A stretch of DNA of 64,000 bases, taken from JAGVPT01 sp963717445 (lineage in GTDB: Bacteria; Bacteroidota; Ignavibacteria; UBA10030; UBA8401). A model generated the notes under the pieces. The model made no database searches. It worked only from the letters and a program-made list of their open reading frames with translations, and was not told where the DNA came from. The stretch's first letter is position 1. Every line of letters begins with the position of its first letter. The DNA lies in contig OY970334.1 in assembly GCA_963717445.1 (NCBI GenBank), positions 930,001 to 994,000 on the forward strand, written 5' to 3'. The translations under genes and the position numbers were made by a program. Positions 54,139 to 63,598 of the stretch are shown one piece after another.

Positions 54139-56313
54139 CTACTTCATCAACATCATTTTTTTCACTTCATCTCTGCTCATCGAATGAAGCACATAAAAAT
54201 AAGTCCCACTCGGGAGGTTTCTTGCGTCGAAGGTAACGGTGTAGATCTGGTTCGGCTGCGCGACTTGGCTGAACAAGGTTGCGACTTCCTGTCCAACAAC
54301 ATTGTATATTTTCAGCGTCGTGCGTTCAGCATTCTTCGCCGCAAAGCTGAATTTCGTGCTCGGATTGAATGGATTAGGATAGTTCTGCGAAAGTGCAAAA
54401 TCTTTTGCACTCAATGTCGTGGTTACCTCCACTGCATTGCTGTACGTAAACCTTCCGTCATGATCAATCTGTTTTAGGCGGTACGAATACGTACTTGCCG
54501 CTGAGTTTACATCGGAGAAACTATAACTATGCGCCACATTGGATGTCCCGGCACCATCGACAAATCCTATCTTCGCCCAAGAGCCATTACTATTTTTCTG
54601 GACTTCAAAGCCGCTGTTGTTGATTTCGGAGGCTGTTGTCCATGCCAATTCTACGTTGCGCCCATTTGCCGAACCGGTAAATGAAGTGAGCTCGACGGGA
54701 AGAACATATGTTAGGTTTTCATCTGCACCAATGTACGGATATGTGGCATTCCTTGTATCGCCATCAATATCTGTCGTAATTCCTGAAATTGGCGTGCCAA
54801 TGTAGTTTGTATTTACAGCGCTTAAATTTAGATGCAGATCTTCTGAACCAGCCGTTGTACTGAGAAAATCAGTTGGAAATTGATGTGAATTTGGATCCAT
54901 ACTTGCGACAAAGCCACCTCCCGTGGTAGCACCTTGCAGATTACTCAATGTTTGATAATCTGTTGAGGCAGGACTAAAACTACTACCGGTACCTGCGGTA
55001 TAGACCGTCCCACTCGCCGCACAATCAAAATTGTTGTAATTTGAAGCAGTAACGGTTCCATTATTGAAGTACGCGCAATAACTCTTCACGTTAGCGTTTG
55101 AATAGGTATTCTTTAGAATATTATTCTTCATTGTGACTGATGTTGGCGACCCGGTAAAGTAACAACAACCGTTGTTATAATAATAAGTACTAGTTGTCGT
55201 TGTAATGAACACAGAATTGAAATATACATTGTAAACTCCAACCCCATTAACATAGATACCCATAATACGAGTACTAGCAGTATAGCCCGGGGTGAGACCA
55301 CCGCCGTCACCAATTGCGTAAACCATATTGTTATATACCTTCATCACTTCTGAAGCGGTGTTGCACGAAAGGTACATACCCGCAGCATATGTGCTAGCGA
55401 CCGTACTATTATTATTTATATCATGGAGTTTGTTATTGTATACATTGATAGTACCATAGCCATATCTTATATATATTGCATAGGCGTTTCTTGCAGTCGT
55501 GCCGCTATAAGTAGCATTTCTGACTTCACAACCAAAAATAGATAGCCCGGTTTGATATTGACCACTTATACCATAGACATCGGCATCAGCTGATCCCCCC
55601 CCGATATTATTCGACAATGCTGAACCTACCACACAATTTTCAACCGTGCAATTAGCGTCAAGAACTGTTGTCGCTTGACCTTTCAAATAAATGCCATACC
55701 AGCAATTTGCTACGGTAATGTTATTGTAGGTATTAGTGGAGTTGAGAGCGCTCGCATTGCCATTTGTCTGATTAACACCATAAGTGACGTTGGTATTGGA
55801 ACTGCTTAATGTAACAGTGCAATTTTTTATTGTGTTATTTTGCGATCCAGTAGTGGCATTATTTGCAATATAGTACCCATATTCCATCAGTTGGGTCGCC
55901 CCAGAGTTTATTCCATTTTCCTGAAGATCTATCCCATCAAAGGTAATGTAGCTTACGCCGTTGATTTTTATGATATAGTCTGAAGTACCAGTACCTGTCC
56001 CGGCGGTTATGAGCGGGTTTGCCCCTGATCCTGTTTTCTTAAAAAGTATAGGATTCCCCGATGTTCCCGTTGCCGTAATATTTCCAGCAGTTGGTGATCC
56101 AAAAGTTTCTGTCCAATTATCAGGGACATCAAATTCGACCCCACCACTTCCAACGCCAGAAGTATTTAATGCGGTGATTGCCGCAGCAATGCTTGTGTAA
56201 TCACCACCACTACTCGCAATTGTTTTGATCCCAGTTAGTTGTGCGTTGGTGATTGATACTCCTATGCACAGAATCAGAACGATTGCAAAGAGAAAATGCA
56301 ACATTGTTTTCAT
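54139..56313 (-). CDS. Large T9SS-exported beta-helix protein
   Basis: 724 residues, AAGGAGG before the ATG and signal peptide ending ITNAQ. About 30-520 are beta-helix rungs rich in Asn, Thr and Ser with repeated 'N-I-t-v-n-N' elements (NNTIKNCTV, ITVANCWYGIYLKG, VYNNKLHDINNNS). About 535-635 is a fibronectin-like domain (LPVELTSFTGSANGRNVELA, then FEVQKNSNGSW). A T9SS sorting domain follows (SQNYPNPFNPSTKFSFAA ... GTYFYVL). No catalytic motif is recognised. Probably a surface adhesin or polysaccharide-binding protein co-regulated with the pectin genes. Confidence 0.75.
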   Translation of the reverse strand: MKTMLHFLFAIVLILCIGVSITNAQLTGIKTIASSGGDYTSIAAAITALNTSGVGSGGVEFDVPDNWTETFGSPTAGNITATGTSGNPILFKKTGSGANPLITAGTGTGTSDYIIKINGVSYITFDGIDLQENGINSGATQLMEYGYYIANNATTGSQNNTIKNCTVTLSSSNTNVTYGVNQTNGNASALNSTNTYNNITVANCWYGIYLKGQATTVLDANCTVENCVVGSALSNNIGGGSADADVYGISGQYQTGLSIFGCEVRNATYSGTTARNAYAIYIRYGYGTINVYNNKLHDINNNSTVASTYAAGMYLSCNTASEVMKVYNNMVYAIGDGGGLTPGYTASTRIMGIYVNGVGVYNVYFNSVFITTTTSTYYYNNGCCYFTGSPTSVTMKNNILKNTYSNANVKSYCAYFNNGTVTASNYNNFDCAASGTVYTAGTGSSFSPASTDYQTLSNLQGATTGGGFVASMDPNSHQFPTDFLSTTAGSEDLHLNLSAVNTNYIGTPISGITTDIDGDTRNATYPYIGADENLTYVLPVELTSFTGSANGRNVELAWTTASEINNSGFEVQKNSNGSWAKIGFVDGAGTSNVAHSYSFSDVNSAASTYSYRLKQIDHDGRFTYSNAVEVTTTLSAKDFALSQNYPNPFNPSTKFSFAAKNAERTTLKIYNVVGQEVATLFSQVAQPNQIYTVTFDARNLPSGTYFYVLHSMSRDEVKKMMLMK

Positions 56314-56420
56314 AACAATCCTCCTTCGACTAAGTAAAAATATTGTTGATTAGCAAAACACTTTCGTAATTCCACACACTTCTTTTGCGATAACCTAAGA
56401 TGCTCCAACTTCCTTTCCAT

Positions 56421-56446
56421 AATCGTTTACTTTACCGGTAACTTAA
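56421..56446. promoter_or_regulatory. Operator-like site shared by two T9SS genes (copy 2)
   Basis: AATCGTTTACTTTA then CCGGTAACTTAA, 108 bases upstream of the 724-residue T9SS gene. The core TTACCGGTAA is a perfect ten-base palindrome. Confidence 0.5.
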
Positions 56447-56489
56447 AATAGACAAACAAATATCACACCGGTTCGACAATTGTCGAAAC

Positions 56490-59400
56490 CTACTTAAGCA
56501 ACATCATCTTCTTTACTGCAACAAAATCTCCAGCATGGATCCGGTAAAAATAGACCCCCGATGCTCGACCGTCCTGGGTGGAAAAGGTCACGGTGTAGCT
56601 CCCCGGCTGCTGCATCTTGTTGACAAGCGTCGCCACTTCCCGCCCCAGCACATCGTAGACAATAAGTGAAACCCTGCTCGCCTTCGGCAACTGATAAAAT
56701 ATCTTTGTCGAAGGGTTGAAGGGGTTGGGATAATTCTGCGCCAGGCTGTATTCTTTTGGAATGTTGGAAAGCTCGTCCTCGACCGACGTGATCGCGCCCA
56801 ATTTCCCTATCGCGAAATAACCGAAGCTTGTTATGCCTGCACGAGAGAGTGTGTACGGTTGAGTAGTGAATTGATAGGAATAGATTCCCGTTCCAACCTC
56901 AGCGGTATCCGGAAGGTGCACAATCAGATCATTTGTTGTCCGACTCGCTGCGAACGTCGTGTCCTCTTGCGACGCCATCCAGCCGAATTGAAGTGTCGCA
57001 TTGCTGCCGCCCGGAGTCTTTTCGGTGATGTCCCATTTCAGCTTCACACGACCGTTGCCGCTCCTCGTCCCTCCGACAGAATCTGGAACAACGGACACAG
57101 AAAAGGTGTCGACGGTCCCAGCATTCGTGATCCAGACGGGAGAATACGCAGCCGCAGTCCCGACGGGGAAAAGTGTTTGGGCCGCGCCGACTCCATACCG
57201 TGTTACGCTTCCACCGCTGTCTGTCGCAATATACCGGAATGTCGATGCGCCGTTGATCGCGACTGCTGCCAGATTCTTCGATCCGACAAAAAATTTTCCT
57301 ACGGTCAGCGCAAGAGTTCCGTTGACTGTCGTTTTTGAAGAAAGTCTCACCCCAAGTGTGTCGCTGATCGTGAGATTATTTACGGTATCCGGAAGAAGTA
57401 CGCCGGTTTTTTGAGGAGCAAGGCCGTCGAAAGTATAGTTCGCGCTCTTGCTCAGCGTCTTCACACCCATGGTGGCCAGAGAACTGTCCAACCCGTTCAC
57501 ATGGCCCGATTCCAGCGTTGCCCCGGGCGAGAGCGTGAACGTTCCGGTTCCACCCAGCACGCTCGTGCCCATGGTGAGAGTTGTGCCGCCGCTGACTTCA
57601 AGCGGAAGTCCCCCTCCGCCGTATGTCACGTTCGAGAGCGTCAACGTCTGACTGCCGGCTTTTGCGAAGACAAGCTTCGCAAATCCGCCACGCGTGGTCA
57701 GCGTCGAATTGGCTGTCGTCGCATTAGAGAGAGAAAGATTCCCTGCGTATAAACACCAGACAGTGTTCCCGGATCCAGCCTGGTTCCCCTCGCTGATTGA
57801 GAAATTGCCGCCGGTAACTGAAACGTTTCCGAAATGATACACGCTGTCGCTCGTAGCAAGGCTAGTTCCCTGCACTCCAAAATTACCCCCTTGCACAATG
57901 ACGTCGCCGTTAATCGTCAGCGCACTGTTAGAATTGCCGAAAAGGTACACTTGCCCGGTATTGGTATTAACCACTTTGAAATACCCGCCAAGAGTGTCTC
58001 CTCCAAAACCGAGAATCGTGTTCGCAGTTTGGTTGGGGCAATTCCATTCGACATTGTAGAAATTCTGATTTGTCCCGCCGGCGAACGAGGTCGCACCCCT
58101 GATCCCGCTGATACGTAGAAGCGATCCGTTGCTCCATGTTGCTGTCGGGATCGTGCCGCCGTTCTGAGCATGTTCATACATCCCACCGTTACCGACAACA
58201 AGCGTAGCTCCGGTAGCGAGCGTTAGAGTTCCGGCGTTCACGAGAGAGCCGAGGACTGTAAGGTCCGTCCCCGTCCCGTCCGCGACAACGAGCGTTTTCG
58301 CCGAATCGATTTTCAGCGTTCCGCCCGTGTTCACCGTAATTTGATCCGCATACTCGCTGTCGGAGACGTCAACGGTGTGGCCGGTTTGAATAGAAATGAT
58401 ACTATCGCTCGCACTCGGGGCGACCGGTGCCGGGTAAACCCAAATTGTTCCGTTGTTCCGCTCCCATGTGTTTACATCCGACCAAAGGCCCGACTGATGC
58501 GAACGATAGTCTCCGTCTCCCGCAACGAACCCGGTAAAATTACCGACGGCAAAAGCACCGAATGCCGTGATGCCGCCGCGCGCAACGGTGTACGGCGCCG
58601 TGGCGAGCTGCGAGGTATAACTTCCTGTGCCGACTTGTGTCGTATCCGACAAGCGAAAGATTTTCGCATTCCCGGCGCGGTCCACAGAGAAGATCGGATC
58701 TTCCAGAGAGGAAACCCAACCGAACTTTAGCGCGGCATTACTCCCGCCTTGAGTATTTTCAGCGATGTTCCATTCCACTTTTACTCTCCCCCCTCCATTT
58801 TTTGTTCCCCCCAGAGTATCCAAAACTACACCAGCGGTGATTGTGTCGACCGTGCCTGTGTTTGTGATCCAGAACGGTGCGTACCCTCCCGATATGCCGA
58901 CGGGGAAACCTATCTGCGAGGATCCAACACTGTTCACCCTGAGCGTACCGCCGCTGTCCGTCGCGACGTAACTGTTCGTAGATCCCCCCGCCGTAGAATT
59001 TGCAATGATATTCTTTGTGCCGATTTCCAAAATGCCGTTGGTGAGCGTAAGTGTGCCGTTGATGGTATCGGACTTCGGGAGTGTGACACCTGCGGGATTA
59101 TTGATCGTGAGATTCTTGACAGTCGTCGGCATTAACGAGCCCATCACCTGCGCAGCCATCCCGTTGAATGTGTAGCTTGCTGCACTGCTAAGCGTCTTAA
59201 CACCCGTATTTGAAAGCGTGCTGTCCAACCCTCCGGTGTGTCCAGATTCGAGCGTCGCCCCTGTGTCGAGAACAAAAGTCCCGGAGCCACCAAGAACACT
59301 TGTCCCCATAGTTAGCGTTGAAACCTTGCTGACTTCTACCGGGCAGCCGCCTGCAAACGCTACTCCAGAGAGGGTCATCGTCTGTTTGCCCGCCTTCGCG

Positions 59401-60323
59401 AAAACAAATTTCGCACCGGCTGCATTTGAGTTCTGAGTCGTTGCGTTTGACATCGAGAAATTGCCGTAGAGGTTCCAAACAGCCGTCCCGGTTCCTCCTT
59501 GGCTCCCGCGCGAGACTGAGAAGTTCGTGTAAGAGTTGTTTGCCGGATTTCCAGTGACAGTAATGTTGCCCGCCACATTGATGATAATAGTAGTTCCTGC
59601 ATTGCTTGTACCGTTCGATGTAACGCCGACAAGCGCCGATGAGGTTGAGGCGCTACCATCGACGGTCAGATTGCCGCCGATGTTCACCGTATCCGATACG
59701 CCGGAGGCGTTGGGCGCGCACAATTGCCACCTCCCTGACCCAGTGTTCTGCACCGTGATGTTGCCGGCAATATTCAAAGTGCCCCCCGCTGTGTTCCATC
59801 CGAGGTTCAAGTTACCAGACCATGAGGGGCAATTGACCGTCAAGTTGTAAAACGCCTGAGTCGCATTAAGTCCAGTTGTCGAACTCGTGATGCCGGTGAT
59901 CAAACACGTTGAGCCCGTTTTCCACGTTGCCGTAGGAATACCTTGTCCGGAGTTTGACGGATGTGCAAACTCGTACGTTGCCCCGCTATCTACCGTTATC
60001 GAGCCAGAGACCACGTTGATGTACGCCTGATCTTTTACGTATCCATTGACAACGATTGCCGATTTTCTGAGAGTGTCAGGATTTCCGGCAGTCAACGTCA
60101 CTATGTGCCCGTCCTGGATTGTAATCGTGCCTGCATTACTATCCGGAGGAGCAACAGCCGCATTCCAGGCAGAACCATCAAAGGTCTGCCACGTCGCCGC
60201 GACATTCCAATTACCCGATCCCGAAGATCGAAAGTCTCCCGCGACTTGACCTAAAGCCGGCATCGCTGCACAAAGAATGACAACGAATGTCAATCCTGCC
60301 AGAAAAGTAAAATTCGTTTTCAT
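56490..60323 (-). CDS. Giant T9SS-exported protein with an internal duplication
   Basis: 1277 residues with AAGGAG upstream and signal peptide ending PALGQ. Two homologous halves follow: about 25-610 begins VAGDFRSSGSGNWNVAATWQ and about 615-1180 begins VAGDGDYRSHQSGLWSDVNTW. Each half ends in a segment with SNA(A/T)L(K/Q)FGW and a similar closing domain. Within each half, short beta strands rich in Gly, Thr, Asn (LTMGTSVLGGSGTFVLDTGATLESGH occurs in both halves with few changes) form a beta-helix. The last ~85 residues are a T9SS sorting domain (AQNYPNPFNPSTKIFYQLP). Likely a surface adhesin; no enzyme motif seen. Confidence 0.75.
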   Translation of the reverse strand: MKTNFTFLAGLTFVVILCAAMPALGQVAGDFRSSGSGNWNVAATWQTFDGSAWNAAVAPPDSNAGTITIQDGHIVTLTAGNPDTLRKSAIVVNGYVKDQAYINVVSGSITVDSGATYEFAHPSNSGQGIPTATWKTGSTCLITGITSSTTGLNATQAFYNLTVNCPSWSGNLNLGWNTAGGTLNIAGNITVQNTGSGRWQLCAPNASGVSDTVNIGGNLTVDGSASTSSALVGVTSNGTSNAGTTIIINVAGNITVTGNPANNSYTNFSVSRGSQGGTGTAVWNLYGNFSMSNATTQNSNAAGAKFVFAKAGKQTMTLSGVAFAGGCPVEVSKVSTLTMGTSVLGGSGTFVLDTGATLESGHTGGLDSTLSNTGVKTLSSAASYTFNGMAAQVMGSLMPTTVKNLTINNPAGVTLPKSDTINGTLTLTNGILEIGTKNIIANSTAGGSTNSYVATDSGGTLRVNSVGSSQIGFPVGISGGYAPFWITNTGTVDTITAGVVLDTLGGTKNGGGRVKVEWNIAENTQGGSNAALKFGWVSSLEDPIFSVDRAGNAKIFRLSDTTQVGTGSYTSQLATAPYTVARGGITAFGAFAVGNFTGFVAGDGDYRSHQSGLWSDVNTWERNNGTIWVYPAPVAPSASDSIISIQTGHTVDVSDSEYADQITVNTGGTLKIDSAKTLVVADGTGTDLTVLGSLVNAGTLTLATGATLVVGNGGMYEHAQNGGTIPTATWSNGSLLRISGIRGATSFAGGTNQNFYNVEWNCPNQTANTILGFGGDTLGGYFKVVNTNTGQVYLFGNSNSALTINGDVIVQGGNFGVQGTSLATSDSVYHFGNVSVTGGNFSISEGNQAGSGNTVWCLYAGNLSLSNATTANSTLTTRGGFAKLVFAKAGSQTLTLSNVTYGGGGLPLEVSGGTTLTMGTSVLGGTGTFTLSPGATLESGHVNGLDSSLATMGVKTLSKSANYTFDGLAPQKTGVLLPDTVNNLTISDTLGVRLSSKTTVNGTLALTVGKFFVGSKNLAAVAINGASTFRYIATDSGGSVTRYGVGAAQTLFPVGTAAAYSPVWITNAGTVDTFSVSVVPDSVGGTRSGNGRVKLKWDITEKTPGGSNATLQFGWMASQEDTTFAASRTTNDLIVHLPDTAEVGTGIYSYQFTTQPYTLSRAGITSFGYFAIGKLGAITSVEDELSNIPKEYSLAQNYPNPFNPSTKIFYQLPKASRVSLIVYDVLGREVATLVNKMQQPGSYTVTFSTQDGRASGVYFYRIHAGDFVAVKKMMLLK

Positions 60324-60363
60324 GTCGATGCTCCTTCTTGTCTGGTGTGTGTTTTTTTGCGTT

Positions 60364-60440
60364 TTAAGTTCTAAGTTATACGTTTTACGTTTTACGCTTT
60401 ACGTCTTACGTCTTACGTATAACATATAACGTACAACGTA
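60364..60440. repeat. Tandem 7-base repeat, eleven units
   Basis: Eleven contiguous seven-base units of the type TTACGTT (TTAAGTT, CTAAGTT, ATACGTT, TTACGTT, TTACGCT, TTACGTC twice, TTACGTA, TAACATA, TAACGTA, CAACGTA). The first and last halves are roughly complementary, so the RNA could fold into a long hairpin between the pectinesterase and the giant T9SS gene. Confidence 0.75.
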
Positions 60441-60443
60441 AAA

Positions 60444-61742
60444 CTATCCAGTAGTAAAATGCCACGTCGGGCCTCGAAGCGTATCGGCCCCGTCAATCTC
60501 GTCGATCCGCCAATAATATGTCGTATGTGCGCTAAGCCCCACAGCTTCGAATGAAGCAAGCTTCTGATTTTTCATGAACAACGGAGCTGCTTCCTTCCCG
60601 AAATAAACGTCGTGCGATTCTGCGTTCCGCGCCGGAATCCATCGCAGACTGACTTCCGTCCCTTCCACATCATAAGCTGCATCACGTGGAAATGGGAAAG
60701 CGACATTGGCAAGAACTGAGGGCATTTCTGCTTCAGGATTCCATCTGCTTCCGAACGTCCATTCTGCAGTTACTTGCGCAGGAGTCGGAGAACCCTCCGC
60801 AGTTGAAAGGTTGTCCTTGAACCAGGCAAAATCTCCCCCCTCGCGATGACAGTTGTAAAAGTAATGACGGGATCCCCAAACCCAAGGCACCAGGTTCGGA
60901 GAATTGAGCGGCGCATAGATCGGCTCGTCTGCCATGTTCCTTGAAAAAATGCAGTCAAGCAAATAGAATTGCGCGTCGCGGTGATGGCGACCCAACGGAA
61001 ATCCGGGAACGCCGTCAAATTGAGAATACCTGATAACAAACTTCTGGTCCTTGTTTGAACTCCCGTCGTGCCAGATGCTCGCACTTAGGTTGTGGCCGTA
61101 AAACCGGCTATCGGTGATGTAACACCATCCACGAGGGCAGACAAAATCGACCCATCCCTCGAAGTAACAGTTTGCATGGTAGTACATACCTTCCGCGCGG
61201 TTCCACAAACTCATCGTGTCGCCGCCGTCGGCGATCACGTTGCAGTTCAGAAAAATTATGCGTGTCGCATTGAAGCCGCGAACTGCAAATTGGTGCTCGT
61301 GGTTACCGTAGAGACTTCCGTAATTGTTGTACACGGTAAGATTCGCCATGGTGATGTCCGTTACCCCATTTCCGATATTGACAACCGCCGAACCCCAATC
61401 GGCACTGTCGAAACTTCCCTCACGATGGTTGTTGGGAATTTTCGTCCAATTCGCACGTAACTCCGCGTACACAATGCGGGTGCTGTCCCTCTCTTCGCCG
61501 ACAAGGGCAATATTGCTTTTTGTTATAAAGAGCTTCTCCTTATAAATGCCTTTCTTAATGAGGATGATGATCAGCTGCTCGGCGTTTTGGGGGACCGAAT
61601 TCAGCGCTTCCTGAATGGAGTGAAACTGACCTGTTCCGTCCTGCGCGACAACGATATCCGCACGTTCGGTGGCCGTTACATAAACGCGACCGGCAAAGAA
61701 AAAGAACACCGCTAGAAAAACTCGTTTCATGTTCGCCGTCAT
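60444..61742 (-). CDS. Pectin methylesterase, CE8
   Basis: 432 residues; the ATG follows the GH28 stop directly (TAAATG), so translation is probably coupled. Signal peptide about 1-23. The beta-helix opens with DIVVAQDGTGQFHSIQEALN, the standard CE8 start. Catalytic positions: GGDTMSLW (first Asp region), YFEGWVDFVCPRGWCYI (second Asp in VDF) and PLGRHHRDAQFY (Arg). The usual QDTL, VDFIFG and LGRPW are thus altered, though Asp, Asp and Arg remain. About 330-430 is a fibronectin-III-like module. It demethylates pectin so that PL9 and GH28 enzymes can cut it. Confidence 0.82.
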   Translation of the reverse strand: MTANMKRVFLAVFFFFAGRVYVTATERADIVVAQDGTGQFHSIQEALNSVPQNAEQLIIILIKKGIYKEKLFITKSNIALVGEERDSTRIVYAELRANWTKIPNNHREGSFDSADWGSAVVNIGNGVTDITMANLTVYNNYGSLYGNHEHQFAVRGFNATRIIFLNCNVIADGGDTMSLWNRAEGMYYHANCYFEGWVDFVCPRGWCYITDSRFYGHNLSASIWHDGSSNKDQKFVIRYSQFDGVPGFPLGRHHRDAQFYLLDCIFSRNMADEPIYAPLNSPNLVPWVWGSRHYFYNCHREGGDFAWFKDNLSTAEGSPTPAQVTAEWTFGSRWNPEAEMPSVLANVAFPFPRDAAYDVEGTEVSLRWIPARNAESHDVYFGKEAAPLFMKNQKLASFEAVGLSAHTTYYWRIDEIDGADTLRGPTWHFTTG

Positions 61743-63575
61743 TTATCGGATGATGACTTCATCTTTTTTCACTTCCGGATCCAGCTCAACAGCCTGTTTC
61801 ATTTTTGATAAGTCTGTTTCACTGATACCGATATTTTTCGTTTTACTTCCGCTTGCCTTTAGAAAAAGCTTTGCAGCCGGCGGAAATGAAATCTTCTTAA
61901 GTTGAACTGAATCGGCATTGTTTACGGTAAATGCCGGACCATTCGAAAATGACAACCGGACATTATTCATTTCGATATGTTCCGCATCCTGCAGCAAACA
62001 ACCTGTCGTAGAATTGATGGCGATGCCGTTTAGACGGACGTTCTTTACCGGCATTTCCGGCAACCCGCGAACGAACACTGCACCCCTTGCACCATCGCAC
62101 GTAATATTTTGAATCTGAAAGTCGCGAAATTCCGGTGTGCGAATGACGTCCGGATTATTATCATTGTTTTGATCGTAGTACATATCGAAAAGAATCGCTT
62201 CGTTGACGATATCTTTCATCCGGATGCCGTCCACGTACACTTTTTCAACCACTCCACCTCGATCGCCAGCCGATTTGAAACGAAGACCGATATCGGTGCC
62301 GATGAACGTGCAGTTCTTGACTGAAATATTTCGTGCCCCGCCATACGACTCGGAACCGATCACGAACCCGCCATGGCCGTCGTAGACAATGCAGTCTGCA
62401 ACAACGATGTTTTCGCATGCCGGGCTTCCAGAATTCGCATCGCTCGCCTTGCCCGGCTTCACACAGATAGCGTCATCCCCCACGCTCATCACTGTATTGT
62501 AAAGGAGAAGGTTTCTGGTCGAGTTAATATCGATGGCGTCTGTGTTCTGCCCCCATGACGGGTTGTTCACGGTGACATTGCGGATGACAACCTCTTCACA
62601 TCGTGTCGGAGCCAGCGTCCATCCAGGCGCGTTAGTGAAGGTTGAACCGTCGAACAAGACTCGCTTGCAGTCATCCAACGCAACCATCACCGGCCGAAGG
62701 AATTCTCTTGCCCCTGCGATTTGCACCGGGGAAGGCTTCTTGTTGACTTTCTTCAAATCTTTCAGATAATCTTCTCCGTTCATCGCCTCTTTCGAAGGCC
62801 ACCACATTTTTCCATCCGAAGTTACGGCCCCCCCCGATGCCACTAATTCTTTCCACTGCCGGTCCGTCAATTTCTCTTTCTTAACGGGATGCCAGTACTG
62901 TCCGTTGCCGTCGATCAAACCTCTTCCGGTAATAGCAACATCGTGAAGACCGCTGCCATAGATCATCGGTACACATTTCTCCGAGATCTTCGGCCGTTTG
63001 AACATCGGATAGTCTTCGAACCGTTTGCTGAACAGAATCACGGCGCCACTGTCGAGATGAAATTCAATGTTGCTCTCCAATCTGATTGGGCCTGTAAGCC
63101 ACATCCCCGGGGGGATCTCCACCACTCCACCCCCCTTAGCCAAACAGTGTTGAATCGTAGAAGCGATGGCGTCGGTATTCATGGTATTGCCGTCGCCGAC
63201 TGCCCCAAAGTCCGTGATCGTAAGCCGGGTATTTGGAATGTCCGGAATTTCTATTTCCGGCATAGTGAAGGGAAGATTAGATGTATACGCCTTCACTGCA
63301 GGATCCGTCCCAGCGTCAATAGGACTTGGCACCGTGAAAAAAATCAAGACGATTATTGGAAGCCACCTCAACAATGCCTCGCTGGTTGCCCTTCGACGCG
63401 TGGCACAAAACAACTGCGCCACTTGGTCAGAGTGAACAGATTCCTTGTTCATCCTGAGTAAGTGATCCTCGCCGAGTCGAGTCTTCGACCGCTCGAAGAG
63501 CGGGAGAACGCATCGAAGGATGGCTTTTCGTATTTTTGAGATGGCATCCGGTTTCATCAAAAGATTTCTTTTCAT
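61743..63575 (-). CDS. Polygalacturonase, GH28
   Basis: 610 residues from ATG 63575, preferred because AAAGGA is 6 bases upstream; the frame extends to 63599. The catalytic beta-helix holds all GH28 motifs: NTDAIDI, VGDDAICVK, GHGGFVIGS and RFKSA. It hydrolyses polygalacturonate at the cell exterior. Oddly, the hydrophobic signal segment (WLPIIVLIFFTVPSP) comes only after about 60 residues; the preceding part (FERSKTRLGEDHLLRMNKES) looks like a translated intergenic repeat inserted in the 5' end. It is followed by the CE8 gene and starts 24 bases after the previous gene's stop. Confidence 0.88.
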   Translation of the reverse strand: MKRNLLMKPDAISKIRKAILRCVLPLFERSKTRLGEDHLLRMNKESVHSDQVAQLFCATRRRATSEALLRWLPIIVLIFFTVPSPIDAGTDPAVKAYTSNLPFTMPEIEIPDIPNTRLTITDFGAVGDGNTMNTDAIASTIQHCLAKGGGVVEIPPGMWLTGPIRLESNIEFHLDSGAVILFSKRFEDYPMFKRPKISEKCVPMIYGSGLHDVAITGRGLIDGNGQYWHPVKKEKLTDRQWKELVASGGAVTSDGKMWWPSKEAMNGEDYLKDLKKVNKKPSPVQIAGAREFLRPVMVALDDCKRVLFDGSTFTNAPGWTLAPTRCEEVVIRNVTVNNPSWGQNTDAIDINSTRNLLLYNTVMSVGDDAICVKPGKASDANSGSPACENIVVADCIVYDGHGGFVIGSESYGGARNISVKNCTFIGTDIGLRFKSAGDRGGVVEKVYVDGIRMKDIVNEAILFDMYYDQNNDNNPDVIRTPEFRDFQIQNITCDGARGAVFVRGLPEMPVKNVRLNGIAINSTTGCLLQDAEHIEMNNVRLSFSNGPAFTVNNADSVQLKKISFPPAAKLFLKASGSKTKNIGISETDLSKMKQAVELDPEVKKDEVIIR

Positions 63576-63598
63576 CGTAATTCCTTTTAGATGTGGCA

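Noticed and set aside
60364..60440. Possible CRISPR array
   Set aside because: Units are only seven bases, contiguous without spacers; it is a simple tandem repeat.
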